Source: Sulfurovum indicum (lineage in GTDB: Bacteria > Campylobacterota > Campylobacteria > Campylobacterales > Sulfurovaceae). From it: a DNA stretch of 64,000 bases. The stretch's first letter is position 1. Each line of letters begins with the position of its first letter. This document shows positions 23,548 through 31,886 of this stretch, piece by piece. Made by a program: the position numbers and the translations under genes. The DNA is taken from assembly GCF_014931715.1 (NCBI RefSeq), contig NZ_CP063164.1:1922001-1986000 (forward strand). The letters run 5' to 3'. A model generated the notes under the pieces. That model had not been told where the DNA came from. It did no database searches and saw only the letters and a list, made by a program, of their open reading frames with translations.

Positions 23548-24904
23548 TACAACCGGGGCTCTGGGCATTTCCGCCGGCAAAATAGTTCCCGTCAAAACTT
23601 ACAAGTGAATAGGTACGTTCAGATCCAAGCGCATCTATCAATCCTTCAATAGAAAGAAACCCAAGCGAATCGGCACCGATCTTTTGGGCGATCTGCTCAA
23701 CAGTAAAGTTCGCAGAGATCAGCTCCGATTTTGTTGGTGTATCAATCCCGTAACGGCATGGGTATTTGATCTCAGGTGCAGCGATACGCATGTGCACCTC
23801 TTTCGCACCTGCTTCTTTGAGCATACGTACGATCTGTTTGGATGTCGTACCTCTTACAAGCGAATCATCGATGATAGCCACACGCTTGCCTTTAATGAGA
23901 TGTTTGATCGGAGAGAGTTTCAACTTGACCTTCAGATCACGGATCTCCTGTGTCGGTTCAATGAAGGTGCGGCCCACATAGTGGTTACGCACAATCCCCA
24001 TCTCGAACGGCACACCAAGCCCTTCGGCATAGCCTCTTGCTGCTGCCACACCGCTGTCGGGTACCGGCAGGACCAGATCTACCTCCGCAGGTGTCTCCTC
24101 TGCAAGCTTGCGCCCCATCTGCAGACGGGTCTGGTAGACGTTCTTTCCATCAATGATACTGTCAGGTCTGGCAAAATAGATGTACTCGAAGGCACACGGA
24201 TGGTAATCCGGCTCGAAGACCTGCTCTGAAACAGGCTCTTTACCTTCTTCAAAAGTCAGCATTTCACCCGGATTCACATCACGTACGAACTCCGCACCGA
24301 CAAGATCGAACGCACAGGTCTCGCTTGCTACGATCCAGCCGCCATCAGACAGTTTACCAAGGCTTAATGGTCTAATGCCGTAACGGTCACGGATCACAAA
24401 CATTTTTGAACGGCTCTGAATTGCCAGACAGTAGGCACCCTCTATCTTAGTCAGCATATCCTTGATACGGTCGACCAGCGCATCTTTCTGCGACTTCGCG
24501 ATAAGATGAATAATATTTTCCGTATCCATATCGGTCTGGAAGATCGCCCCTTTGGCGATCAGTTCCTCTCTAACCTCATTCTTATTCACAAGATTCCCGT
24601 TATGCACAACCGAGATCTCCCCTAGTTTGTACTTGGCAAACACAGGCTGAGCATCCCCCTGCGACTCACTTCCGGCAGTAGAATAGCGGTTATGCCCTAC
24701 GGCACATGTTCCTTCCATGCTGTCAAGTGTTGTCTGAGAGAAAACATCGGCAACCATTCCTCTTTTTTTATAGAGCCTGATCTTCTCTCCGTTCGCTACA
24801 GAGATTCCCGTCGCCTCCTGTCCGCGATGCTGCATGGAAAAGAGAGAATAGTACGCGACTGTTGAAGCTTTTTTTGCACCAAATACACCGACAATAGCAC
24901 ACAT
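23537..24904 (-). CDS. purF: Amidophosphoribosyltransferase
   Basis: PurF makes phosphoribosylamine from PRPP and glutamine, the first step of purine synthesis. The 455-residue chain starts MCAIVGVFG with the N-terminal nucleophile Cys2. It has a class II glutaminase domain (HRGQEATGIS, GHNRYSTAG) and a C-terminal phosphoribosyltransferase domain with the PRPP loop VAIIDDSLVRGTT. It is followed upstream in the genome by repeats and dapB in the same direction. Confidence 0.95.
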   Translation of the reverse strand: MCAIVGVFGAKKASTVAYYSLFSMQHRGQEATGISVANGEKIRLYKKRGMVADVFSQTTLDSMEGTCAVGHNRYSTAGSESQGDAQPVFAKYKLGEISVVHNGNLVNKNEVREELIAKGAIFQTDMDTENIIHLIAKSQKDALVDRIKDMLTKIEGAYCLAIQSRSKMFVIRDRYGIRPLSLGKLSDGGWIVASETCAFDLVGAEFVRDVNPGEMLTFEEGKEPVSEQVFEPDYHPCAFEYIYFARPDSIIDGKNVYQTRLQMGRKLAEETPAEVDLVLPVPDSGVAAARGYAEGLGVPFEMGIVRNHYVGRTFIEPTQEIRDLKVKLKLSPIKHLIKGKRVAIIDDSLVRGTTSKQIVRMLKEAGAKEVHMRIAAPEIKYPCRYGIDTPTKSELISANFTVEQIAQKIGADSLGFLSIEGLIDALGSERTYSLVSFDGNYFAGGNAQSPGCTTV

Positions 24905-24919
24905 CAGATGCCTCCTTTG

Positions 24920-25058
24920 AAGGTGAGTGAGGAGAGAGAGGTAAGGAGCGAGGAACTTTGGCAGGCATCACTTTGCGATACCTCCATCCTAGTCAAAGCA
25001 ATACAGTGGCCTTGCTTGCCGACATTCTTAATTCTTAATGCTTCATTCTTCATTCTCA
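24920..25058. repeat. Purine-rich and AT-rich imperfect repeats between dapB and purF
   Basis: The gap holds GTGAGTGAGGAGAGAGAGG-like units (about 24923-24955) and, at 25022-25058, ATTCTTAATTCTTAATGC then TTCATTCTTCATTCTC. These repeat a small set of words (GAATGA, GAGTGA, TTAAGAAT) also found in five other intergenic gaps of the window. No gene is visible in the gap. Confidence 0.55.
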
Positions 25059-25823
25059 TATCCCCAGGCAGTCATTGATAGTGTAGAAACCTGCCGGCTG
25101 CTCTACCAGCCACTTTGCTGCTCTGATAGCACCTTTAGAGAAGGTTTCACGGCTGGTTGCCGTATGATTAAGCTCAAGAAATTCTCCGTCATTATAGAAA
25201 CCTACTGTATGACGACCGACAATGTCTCCGCCACGCAGTGCCAGCACAGCGATCTCATCTTTGCTTCTTGCTCCAATCTGTCCGTCGCGTCCTGAAACAC
25301 GCACTTTGTCCAGATCAAGTCCACGCCCTTTTGCAGCAAATTCACCTAATGTCAATGCTGTCCCGCTCGGCGCATCAACCTTGAATCGGTGATGCTGTTC
25401 AACGATCTCTATATCAAAATCTTTCAGTGTTGCTGAAACCTGTTCAACCAACTGCTTAAGCAGAGCGATCCCCGCTGACATATTTGAAGAATAAAGCAGA
25501 GGCATCTCTTTAGCCGCTTCAGTTAAAAGATTTTGCTGATGCTCGGTAAATCCTGTCGTTGCAATCACCAATGGGGTTGGATTCTTAAATGCTGCTTCAC
25601 ACAGCTCTTGTGTTGCAACAGGTGCAGAGAAGTCTATCACTACTTCACACGCTTCAAGCAACGCATCCATACTATTGGTGATAAGCACATCGTTAGGCAC
25701 ATCCGTCTTCAGCTCATCAAACACATGCAAGCCTGCCAAACTTAGAGCCTCGTCTTCCAAAATATTTTTAATGAGGTGTTCCCCCATTCTTCCTGTACTT
25801 CCTACAATACCGATCTTTACCAT
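25056..25823 (-). CDS. dapB: 4-hydroxy-tetrahydrodipicolinate reductase
   Basis: DapB makes tetrahydrodipicolinate for lysine and diaminopimelate. The 255-residue protein has the nucleotide-binding GSTGRMGEHLI, the catalytic EQHHRFKVDAPSGTA block and AGIALLKQLV-type helices of the family. It starts two bases after the trxB stop, so it is the last gene of a trxA-trxB-dapB group, or is read from the trxB transcript. Confidence 0.95.
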   Translation of the reverse strand: MVKIGIVGSTGRMGEHLIKNILEDEALSLAGLHVFDELKTDVPNDVLITNSMDALLEACEVVIDFSAPVATQELCEAAFKNPTPLVIATTGFTEHQQNLLTEAAKEMPLLYSSNMSAGIALLKQLVEQVSATLKDFDIEIVEQHHRFKVDAPSGTALTLGEFAAKGRGLDLDKVRVSGRDGQIGARSKDEIAVLALRGGDIVGRHTVGFYNDGEFLELNHTATSRETFSKGAIRAAKWLVEQPAGFYTINDCLGI

Positions 25824-25824
25824 T

Positions 25825-26766
25825 TTACGCTTGCTCCTGAATATATGAAATTACCTGTAGTGCTGCTGTTGCACCATCACCTGCTGCACATACGACCTGT
25901 TTTGGTGCCTCAATACGCATATCACCTGCTGCATAGAGTCCTTCAACGGAAGTTCTCATGCTCAAGTCTACGATCACCTGTCCCCATTCATTCATCTTAC
26001 AAATGAATTCACCATTCTCGTCTTTCAATACACTGTTGTTCACATTGTGTCCAACAAACACAAAGAGTCCCGGTGTTTCCAATATTTGCATCTCACCACT
26101 CTTCACATTCTTCACCCTGACCGATGTAACACCCATTGCATCTCCAAGTACTTCATCAACCACCGAATCAAGCACGAGATGAATATTCTCTTTACGCATT
26201 ACTCTGTCAACAGTAGAAGGCGCTGCCCTGAAAGTGTCACGTCTATGTACAATATAGACATCTGAAGCAATATTGGAGAGGTAATACGCCTCTTCAAGTG
26301 CGGTATCTCCTCCTCCAAGCACAGTGACCGGTTTATTCTTGTAGAAAAAACCGTCACAGGTAGCACAGGTACTGACCCCTCGACCGAAGAACTCATCTTC
26401 ACCTTTGAACCCGGCACGCTTTGGCGTACTCCCTGTACATACAATGGCTGTCTTGGCCTCGACAGTTTCACCGCTTTCAAGTGTAATAGTAAAATGCTCC
26501 CCGGTTTTAGCAACACGCTCAACCTTTTTCATCTCATGTTTCAGACCAAAATGAAAACACTGCTCCTGCCAGGTATTCATGAAATCCATACCTGTTTTAT
26601 CATGTTCAAAAAAACCTGGATAGTTCTCTATCTCCGAACTCTGGGTAATCTGACCACCGGGCATCCCCATCTCAAAGAGGGTAACACTCTTCAATCCGCC
26701 GCGCGTCGCATAGAGTCCTGCGGTAAGCCCTGCAGGTCCGCCACCAATAATTGCACAATCCAACAT
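25825..26766 (-). CDS. trxB: Thioredoxin reductase
   Basis: TrxB transfers electrons from NADPH through FAD to thioredoxin. The 313-residue protein shows the FAD-binding [13 protein letters not shown], the redox-active CATCDG (about residues 135-140), the NADPH-binding [10 protein letters not shown] and YAAGDM near the end. It follows trxA with a 142-base gap that contains a hairpin, the same order as in Campylobacter. Confidence 0.95.
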   Translation of the reverse strand: MLDCAIIGGGPAGLTAGLYATRGGLKSVTLFEMGMPGGQITQSSEIENYPGFFEHDKTGMDFMNTWQEQCFHFGLKHEMKKVERVAKTGEHFTITLESGETVEAKTAIVCTGSTPKRAGFKGEDEFFGRGVSTCATCDGFFYKNKPVTVLGGGDTALEEAYYLSNIASDVYIVHRRDTFRAAPSTVDRVMRKENIHLVLDSVVDEVLGDAMGVTSVRVKNVKSGEMQILETPGLFVFVGHNVNNSVLKDENGEFICKMNEWGQVIVDLSMRTSVEGLYAAGDMRIEAPKQVVCAAGDGATAALQVISYIQEQA

Positions 26767-26875
26767 CTTGTTCCTTCATTAAAGATTTAAACAAATACAT
26801 ATCATTATACTATGAAAATACTTGGTTAAAATTTTACGGGATTATATCTAATTGTAGGTGTAAAAGTGGTGTAGT

Positions 26876-26896
26876 AAAGGGGTAGAGTTCCCCTTT
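26876..26896 (-). terminator. Hairpin between trxA and trxB
   Basis: AAAGGGG/CCCCTTT forms a seven-base-pair stem with a seven-base loop 13 bases after the trxA stop. The following transcript has only scattered U, so termination is probably partial. Confidence 0.5.
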
Positions 26897-26908
26897 AAAC
26901 GCATAAAA

Positions 26909-27226
26909 TTATACGAGTGCGTTAAGTTTTTCTGCAAATGCATCTTTAGAAGCTGCACCTACCATTTGGTCGACCACTTCACCGTTCTTGAAGAAAAGGA
27001 TTGCCGGGATAGATCTGATTCCGTATTTTACAGCAAGTTCCTGCTGTTCATCAGTATTCACTTTAGCAATTGTTGCTTTTCCGTCAAAATCTTCAGCCAA
27101 CTCCTCAACTACAGGAGCGATCATTCTACAAGGTCCGCACCATGGAGCCCAGAAATCTACCATTGTAACACCTTCAGCCACAGTTGCATCAAAGTTTTCT
27201 GATGTCAATTCTACATATTTTGCCAT
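26909..27226 (-). CDS. trxA: Thioredoxin
   Basis: The 105-residue protein has the thioredoxin fold with the redox motif WAPWCGPCRM (about residues 28-37) and the cis-proline in RSIPAI. The ATG at 27226 (MAKYVELTSENF) has AAAAGGA upstream and matches the family start; a longer start at 27268 would add 14 poorly conserved residues. It supplies reducing power to, among others, the class I ribonucleotide reductase. Confidence 0.95.
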   Translation of the reverse strand: MAKYVELTSENFDATVAEGVTMVDFWAPWCGPCRMIAPVVEELAEDFDGKATIAKVNTDEQQELAVKYGIRSIPAILFFKNGEVVDQMVGAASKDAFAEKLNALV

Positions 27227-27344
27227 ATTTAATCCTTTTTTGTTTGTAAGTTTGAAAATTATATCCAAATTTCATTAATGGGTTATAGCTTATATTTATT
27301 ATTTTGTCAACTATTTTTAAAAATATACTGAAAGATACACTTTT

Positions 27345-27609
27345 GGGCACCTCTAATAACCCCATACGCCCATAATGGGTTTTGCAGGTGTGAGATTTTG
27401 CAAGAGGCTTTCAAGTCCTAGCCAAAGCTAAGACGATGGAAGCCTCTTGTGAAAGATCGCGTCTGCAAAGCCCACCCTTTGGGCAATGCCGGCTTTGCCC
27501 TATGCGGCGTTACACTTTTTCGACTTAGCTACGGCTAGGTCTGTAAAGTGTGCCTTGCCTAGAACAAAGCCGGCAATGTTATGAGCATATGGGGTTATTA
27601 GAGGTGCCC
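27345..27609. mobile_element. MITE-like element with 22-bp perfect terminal inverted repeats
   Basis: The ends begin GGGCACCTCTAATAACCCC and are perfect inverted repeats for 22 bp, extending to 31 bp with two mismatches (27345-27375 and 27579-27609). Between them are two long imperfect hairpins: one from TGGGTTTTGCAG to CTGCAAAGCCCA, one from GCCGGCTTTG to CAAAGCCGGC. Both loops carry related TAGCC/GCTAA words. There is no open reading frame. TTTT on both sides could be a four-base target duplication. It sits between trxA and the PhyH gene, ending five bases from that gene's stop. A transposase would have to act from elsewhere. Confidence 0.75.
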
Positions 27610-27614
27610 TTTTA

Positions 27615-28427
27615 TTACAGAGAGTTGATGTAAAGCGGTACTTCTTCATATGCTGTAGAGCGTGTACCCTCTATGGCTTTATTGCTACACCCCTTCACAG
27701 TATAGACAAAGGAGATTTTAGGCTTGTCAGTTGAGTTCTTATTGGCCCTGTGAAGCAGTTTACAGTGGAACAGTACAACATCCCCTTTTTGTAGCGGATG
27801 GCTTACCTTTTTGGCAAGAATCTCCTGGTTTTCCGGCAATGTATCGGAGAAGTATTCCTTCTCATCAAACTGAGAAGGCTCCAGTCGCATCCTGTGACTA
27901 CCCGGAATGAACTCCAGCACCCCATTTGCATCATGCTCTTCATCCAATGCAAGCCAAATACTGACAAGATTATCATTTTCAAAGTTCCAGTAACGAAAGT
28001 CCTGATGCCATCTGGTCTCAGTAGAAGTGTGCGGCATCTTGGTCATAATGGAGTTGTGATGTGCAATGGTAATTGTAGGATATTCTCCCAATACCTGAGT
28101 CAGAATCGGACGTATCTTCTTATTCTCCATCCATTGCTTAAAAACAATGTCACGGTGATAGACTTGCCTAAGCCGGCGTATAGTCACCTGCCCTTCAAAC
28201 AGATGTCCTTTCCCGTCAGAGATCAGCTTACGCTCCTCTTTTGTCTTACCGACATACTCCATTTCTGTCTCAATAGGTGGTACTTTATGCTTAAGATGTG
28301 CCTTAGCAATATCTTTAATGGTATCGCACAATGCGATATCTGCAAATTTCGGCAGAAGCAAAAAACCATCTTCTTTAAATCGGGTCAACTGTTCTTCAGT
28401 GAGTATCATAAAGCTGTCTTTATTCAT
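27615..28427 (-). CDS. Phytanoyl-CoA dioxygenase (PhyH) family protein
   Basis: This is a non-haem Fe(II)/2-oxoglutarate-dependent oxygenase. In the 270-residue protein the HQD motif (RWHQDFRYW) and the later His of LLHRANKN give the two-His-one-carboxylate iron site, and the following Lys/Ser region binds 2-oxoglutarate. ANGVLEFIPGSH is typical of PhyH proteins. Substrate cannot be predicted. It lies between the MITE and yraN, interrupting the trxA-yraN order known from Campylobacter, and needs oxygen in an otherwise anaerobe-flavoured region. Confidence 0.85.
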   Translation of the reverse strand: MNKDSFMILTEEQLTRFKEDGFLLLPKFADIALCDTIKDIAKAHLKHKVPPIETEMEYVGKTKEERKLISDGKGHLFEGQVTIRRLRQVYHRDIVFKQWMENKKIRPILTQVLGEYPTITIAHHNSIMTKMPHTSTETRWHQDFRYWNFENDNLVSIWLALDEEHDANGVLEFIPGSHRMRLEPSQFDEKEYFSDTLPENQEILAKKVSHPLQKGDVVLFHCKLLHRANKNSTDKPKISFVYTVKGCSNKAIEGTRSTAYEEVPLYINSL

Positions 28428-28440
28428 GGATTAGAAGGGA

Positions 28441-28782
28441 TTATAGCGTAACATTCTCAATAAATTCAACTTCATCTCCGCGAATAATAAGCGCATCGAT
28501 AGAAAAAGGGAGATCAATATGTTTGCTTTTCATATAGTAGTGTGCAGAGTTTATCACTTTTCGAAGTTTTGCCGGAGTGACATTATAGACCGGATCAAAA
28601 TCGGCTTTTCCCGACTTTACTTCTATGAAATGGAGGGTATCTTTTTTCTGCGCAATAATATCGATCTCTCCAAGCTTTCTGGCAAAGTAATTACGCTCGA
28701 TAATGATATAGCCTTCCTGCTCCAGAAACAGCGTAGCAAGAGCTTCACCTTCATCACCAAAAAGCCTGGGGAGTTCTCTCAT
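28441..28782 (-). CDS. YraN/UPF0102 family putative endonuclease-like protein
   Basis: The 113-residue protein has the PD-(D/E)xK-like core with GEIDIIAQ and FIEVKSG, as in YraN, a family of unknown cellular role related to Holliday-junction resolvases. The ATG at 28782 overlaps the stop of the upstream molybdoenzyme gene as TAATG; an in-frame start at 28791 adds three residues. The gene follows trx genes in Campylobacter as well. Confidence 0.85.
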   Translation of the reverse strand: MRELPRLFGDEGEALATLFLEQEGYIIIERNYFARKLGEIDIIAQKKDTLHFIEVKSGKADFDPVYNVTPAKLRKVINSAHYYMKSKHIDLPFSIDALIIRGDEVEFIENVTL

Positions 28783-30905
28783 TAGCTGCACGCCACCTCA
28801 TCCCCTACAGGGATCACATCTACCTTGACTGATTTGAATCTTGCTGTCATGATCAGCTCGTCACACTCATCACCAAAAAGGGCATTGATACGGCTCTTGG
28901 CATGATGGAAAGTACAGAAGAGCGTACGAGGTTTCACTCTATCAGTATAACGGACAGTCAATGCTTCACTTTCTCCGTACTGACTTTTGAGAATCACACG
29001 GTCTCCCAGTTTACCTTCATCCTCGATAGGTGCGAGGAGTATATCTTCGTCATATTTAGTATCAAGCTTACTGCTTCGTTTGGTCTGTGCAGCATTGTTG
29101 TAGTGTGCCAAAGTACGTCCTGTAGTGAGATAATATCCCTCTAACGAGTTTTCATAAAACTTCTTCTCAATGATCTCTTTTATCATTCCCCTTAAATCAT
29201 ACTGCTTGTAGACATATTTTCCAAGTCCGTCATCCGTACGGAAATCAAGCAGATGCAATACCGGAGTATCATCATCATGGATAGGCCACTGCATCCCGCG
29301 CTTTCTATGGCGCGCCAAACGGTAGTACTCTGCTCCACTGAAACGCTTCGGTGCTTTTTGGCGCACCTCATTCCAGACATCCTCACTACTTTCAAAACAG
29401 AAATTCTCTCCGTCTCCCATCTCTTTGGCAATCATCGTCAGCACTTCCCAGTCATCAGGAAGGTCTGACTTTACCAGCGGCTGAGAGAGATGCAGACGCC
29501 GCATCGCGTTGACATAGACACCCGTCTTCTCATAGGCGGAACGCACGCCTATGACCATATCAGCTTTCTTCGCCGTTTCTACCATAAAGAGATCCTGTAC
29601 CATTAGAAATTCCAGTTTCTCGAGTGCCTTGTCGCTCTTATTAATATTGGGGTGAATATGGCTGATATCCTCTCCCATATTGAGCAGTGCCTTAATCTTG
29701 CCTTCAAGCATCGCATCAATCAGCTGCGGAGTCATCAACCCCACCTCTTTTGGCTCAGCATAATCAGGATCATAATATGGCAGACACCCCATATCACAAG
29801 CACCCTGTACATTATTCTGTCCACGCAGCGGCATCAGTCCCGCACCAGTCTTTCCAATGTTTCCTGTCAGCAGTGCCAGGTGGGTAATCGCCATCACGGC
29901 ATAAGAGCCGTCCAGATGCTCGGTAATTCCAAGCCCCCAGAAGATCATCGATTTCTTGACTGCATACTCTCTGGCAATATTTGGAATCATCTTGGCTAAA
30001 TACTCATACCCCTCTATCTGTTCAAAGAATTTCGGGTTGGCATACGGGTCATTGAGTATTTGTTCCCTGTATTCCTCAAATCCTTTAGTGCGATTATCAA
30101 TGAAATCCTTATTGTAAAGCTCTTCATCGATGATCACATACGCCATCATATTGAGTATCAGCAGGTTGGCTTCGTGAGGAATGACACAGTTGTACTTGGC
30201 AAGCTTAGCCATTTTGGTTTCACGCACATCGATAACAGCAAGATTATTGAGCTTCTTCGCCTGCGCAACCATACGATTGGCAATAATCGGGTGCGCTTCC
30301 ATCGTATTGGAACCAATAACCACCATAAACTCGGTGTCGTAAATGTCGTTGTAGGGATTGGTAGCCGCTCCTTCACCAATAGTGGCTCGCATACCTTTAA
30401 GACTAGGTGCATGGCAGACACGGCCACAGTTGTCTACATGGGGAGACCCCATCGTTTCACGGGTGAACTTCTGGAAAGCATAAGCACTCTCACAATTGGT
30501 ACGTGCACCACCTACAGCACAAAAACTCCATCCACCGTAGGTCTCTTTGATCTCTGTCAGCTTCATCGCTGCGATCTTGACTGCTGTTTGAAGATCACAC
30601 GTCATATAGTCATGGTCAAATTCTACAAGTGCATCTCCATACTTCTCAATAATCTGCGGGTTTTTCTCCAGAAAGCTTTTTTTAATACGAGGTTCTCTGA
30701 TACGGTCTTTAGCCTCTACGAAATCATACCCGTACTTTCCCTTAATACAAAGCTTCCCTTCCGAGACAACTCCATCTTTTTGCGCATAGATCTTGACAAT
30801 CTCATTATCTTCGACCACACCTGTAATGTCACACCCTACACCACAATAAGTACAGACACTCTCTATCTCTTGACGCTCTTGCTCATCGATCATTTTTGTC
30901 ATCAT
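28782..30905 (-). CDS. Formate dehydrogenase-like molybdopterin oxidoreductase
   Basis: The 707-residue cytoplasmic enzyme has an N-terminal 4Fe-4S motif (Cys18, Cys21, Cys25, Cys53), the bis-MGD domains and Cys164 in NCGRVCHAPS, where FdhF enzymes carry selenocysteine or cysteine as the molybdenum ligand. The neighbourhood GRVCHAP fits formate dehydrogenase better than nitrate reductases. There is no Tat signal and no Fe-S or cytochrome partner gene, unlike the periplasmic Fdh of Campylobacter. The electron partner could be ferredoxin or a separate NADH module. It is translationally coupled to yraN. Confidence 0.8.
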   Translation of the reverse strand: MMTKMIDEQERQEIESVCTYCGVGCDITGVVEDNEIVKIYAQKDGVVSEGKLCIKGKYGYDFVEAKDRIREPRIKKSFLEKNPQIIEKYGDALVEFDHDYMTCDLQTAVKIAAMKLTEIKETYGGWSFCAVGGARTNCESAYAFQKFTRETMGSPHVDNCGRVCHAPSLKGMRATIGEGAATNPYNDIYDTEFMVVIGSNTMEAHPIIANRMVAQAKKLNNLAVIDVRETKMAKLAKYNCVIPHEANLLILNMMAYVIIDEELYNKDFIDNRTKGFEEYREQILNDPYANPKFFEQIEGYEYLAKMIPNIAREYAVKKSMIFWGLGITEHLDGSYAVMAITHLALLTGNIGKTGAGLMPLRGQNNVQGACDMGCLPYYDPDYAEPKEVGLMTPQLIDAMLEGKIKALLNMGEDISHIHPNINKSDKALEKLEFLMVQDLFMVETAKKADMVIGVRSAYEKTGVYVNAMRRLHLSQPLVKSDLPDDWEVLTMIAKEMGDGENFCFESSEDVWNEVRQKAPKRFSGAEYYRLARHRKRGMQWPIHDDDTPVLHLLDFRTDDGLGKYVYKQYDLRGMIKEIIEKKFYENSLEGYYLTTGRTLAHYNNAAQTKRSSKLDTKYDEDILLAPIEDEGKLGDRVILKSQYGESEALTVRYTDRVKPRTLFCTFHHAKSRINALFGDECDELIMTARFKSVKVDVIPVGDEVACS

Positions 30906-31039
30906 CTTGCCTTTTTAAAACGATTATTTCTCATACTTGAGGTAATTAAGAGTAAATTTATCTTATTTCGACTTAAACTAAAGTGTTTTTAAGCACTGCT
31001 GGTTATTATCTAACAAAATTATAACAAAAAGGATGTAAT

Positions 31040-31291
31040 ATGTTTACAATCAATGTTACAAAAGAGTGTGGGTGTTTCAAAAAGAGTGCCTATGAGAACA
31101 ACAAAACTTTCGATAACAAAGATGACGCACTGCTTCAGGCAAAACTGATGGAGAGTCATATGAACCAGAAATTCTGTCAGAAACACCTTTTCTGGGTTGA
31201 AGAAGATGGCAATACCTTCAGGATCAATGTTGAAGAAAAACCAAAAGAAGAGAGTGCTGGCGGATGCTGCGGTGGAGGACACTGCTCATAA
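31040..31291 (+). CDS. Small cysteine-rich protein with CCGGGHC tail
   Basis: The 83-residue product has Cys10 and Cys12 near the N-terminus, Cys46 with a nearby histidine, a charged middle and a glycine-rich end GGCCGGGHCS (Cys76, Cys77, His81, Cys82). Such tails bind metals or clusters. AAAAGGATG stands upstream. I recall similar uncharacterised proteins in Campylobacterota, but no function. It is divergent from the formate dehydrogenase-like gene. Confidence 0.75.
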   Translation: MFTINVTKECGCFKKSAYENNKTFDNKDDALLQAKLMESHMNQKFCQKHLFWVEEDGNTFRINVEEKPKEESAGGCCGGGHCS

Positions 31292-31305
31292 GCACACCTA
31301 CAGTT

Positions 31306-31366
31306 GGGTAATCCTTGTGGTTACCCTTATGATTTTTGCTATAGTGGCAACCACAAGGGATTGCCC
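31306..31366. repeat. REP-like paired hairpin between convergent genes
   Basis: Two units, GGGTAATCCTTGTGGTTACCC (31306-31326) and the inverted GGCAACCACAAGGGATTGCC (31346-31365), each form a small hairpin and can also pair with each other. Reverse-complemented, the second unit with its flank reads GTAGGGGCAATCCCTTG, a type of dispersed repeat known from many bacteria. Lying between convergent genes, it probably serves as a two-way terminator. Confidence 0.6.
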
Positions 31367-31375
31367 CTACAGAAA

Positions 31376-31876
31376 CTATTTAAAGTTCCCAAATGTCAAC
31401 GGTGCTTTCAGATCCTCCATCTGCTTCACCAGAGCAATCACTGCCTGCAGATCATCAATCTTCTTCCCACTGACACGTATCTCATCTCCCTGAATGGCAG
31501 GAGTAACCTTCAACTTCGCATCCTTGATCGCCTTAACGATCTTTTTGGCCTCATCTTTTTCGATACTGTCAACGATACGGTAGACTACCTTCACATTTCC
31601 ACCACTGATCCCTTCTGTTTTAACTTCATCCAGAGACTTTGGAGAGAGCCCACGTTTAATCATTTTACCAATCACAATATCTTTTAGGGCATCGATTTTG
31701 CTATCACTGGAACTTGAAAGATTCAATACTTTTGCTTTCTCGTTCAAGTCGATATCAACCATGATTCCCTTAAAATCAAAACGGGTACTCACCTCTTTTT
31801 TCGCCTGTTCAATAGCGTTTTTCATCTCCATCATATCAAGCTTCGCACTAATATCAAAATAATGATCCTTGGCCAT
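31376..31876 (-). CDS. yajQ: YajQ family nucleotide-binding protein
   Basis: The 166-residue protein matches YajQ over its whole length: HYFDISAKLDMMEMKNAIEQ at the start, TRFDFKG, and GDEIRVSGKKIDDLQ near the end. YajQ proteins have two ferredoxin-like domains that bind nucleotides, and cyclic di-GMP in some bacteria. It follows hom with a ten-base gap and is probably in the same operon. Confidence 0.93.
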   Translation of the reverse strand: MAKDHYFDISAKLDMMEMKNAIEQAKKEVSTRFDFKGIMVDIDLNEKAKVLNLSSSSDSKIDALKDIVIGKMIKRGLSPKSLDEVKTEGISGGNVKVVYRIVDSIEKDEAKKIVKAIKDAKLKVTPAIQGDEIRVSGKKIDDLQAVIALVKQMEDLKAPLTFGNFK

Positions 31877-31886
31877 AAGAGACTCC

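Noticed and set aside
30060-30992. 310-codon plus-strand frame antisense to the molybdoenzyme gene
   Set aside because: It overlaps the conserved N-terminal cluster and Mo-ligand regions on the other strand and lacks a ribosome site or homology.
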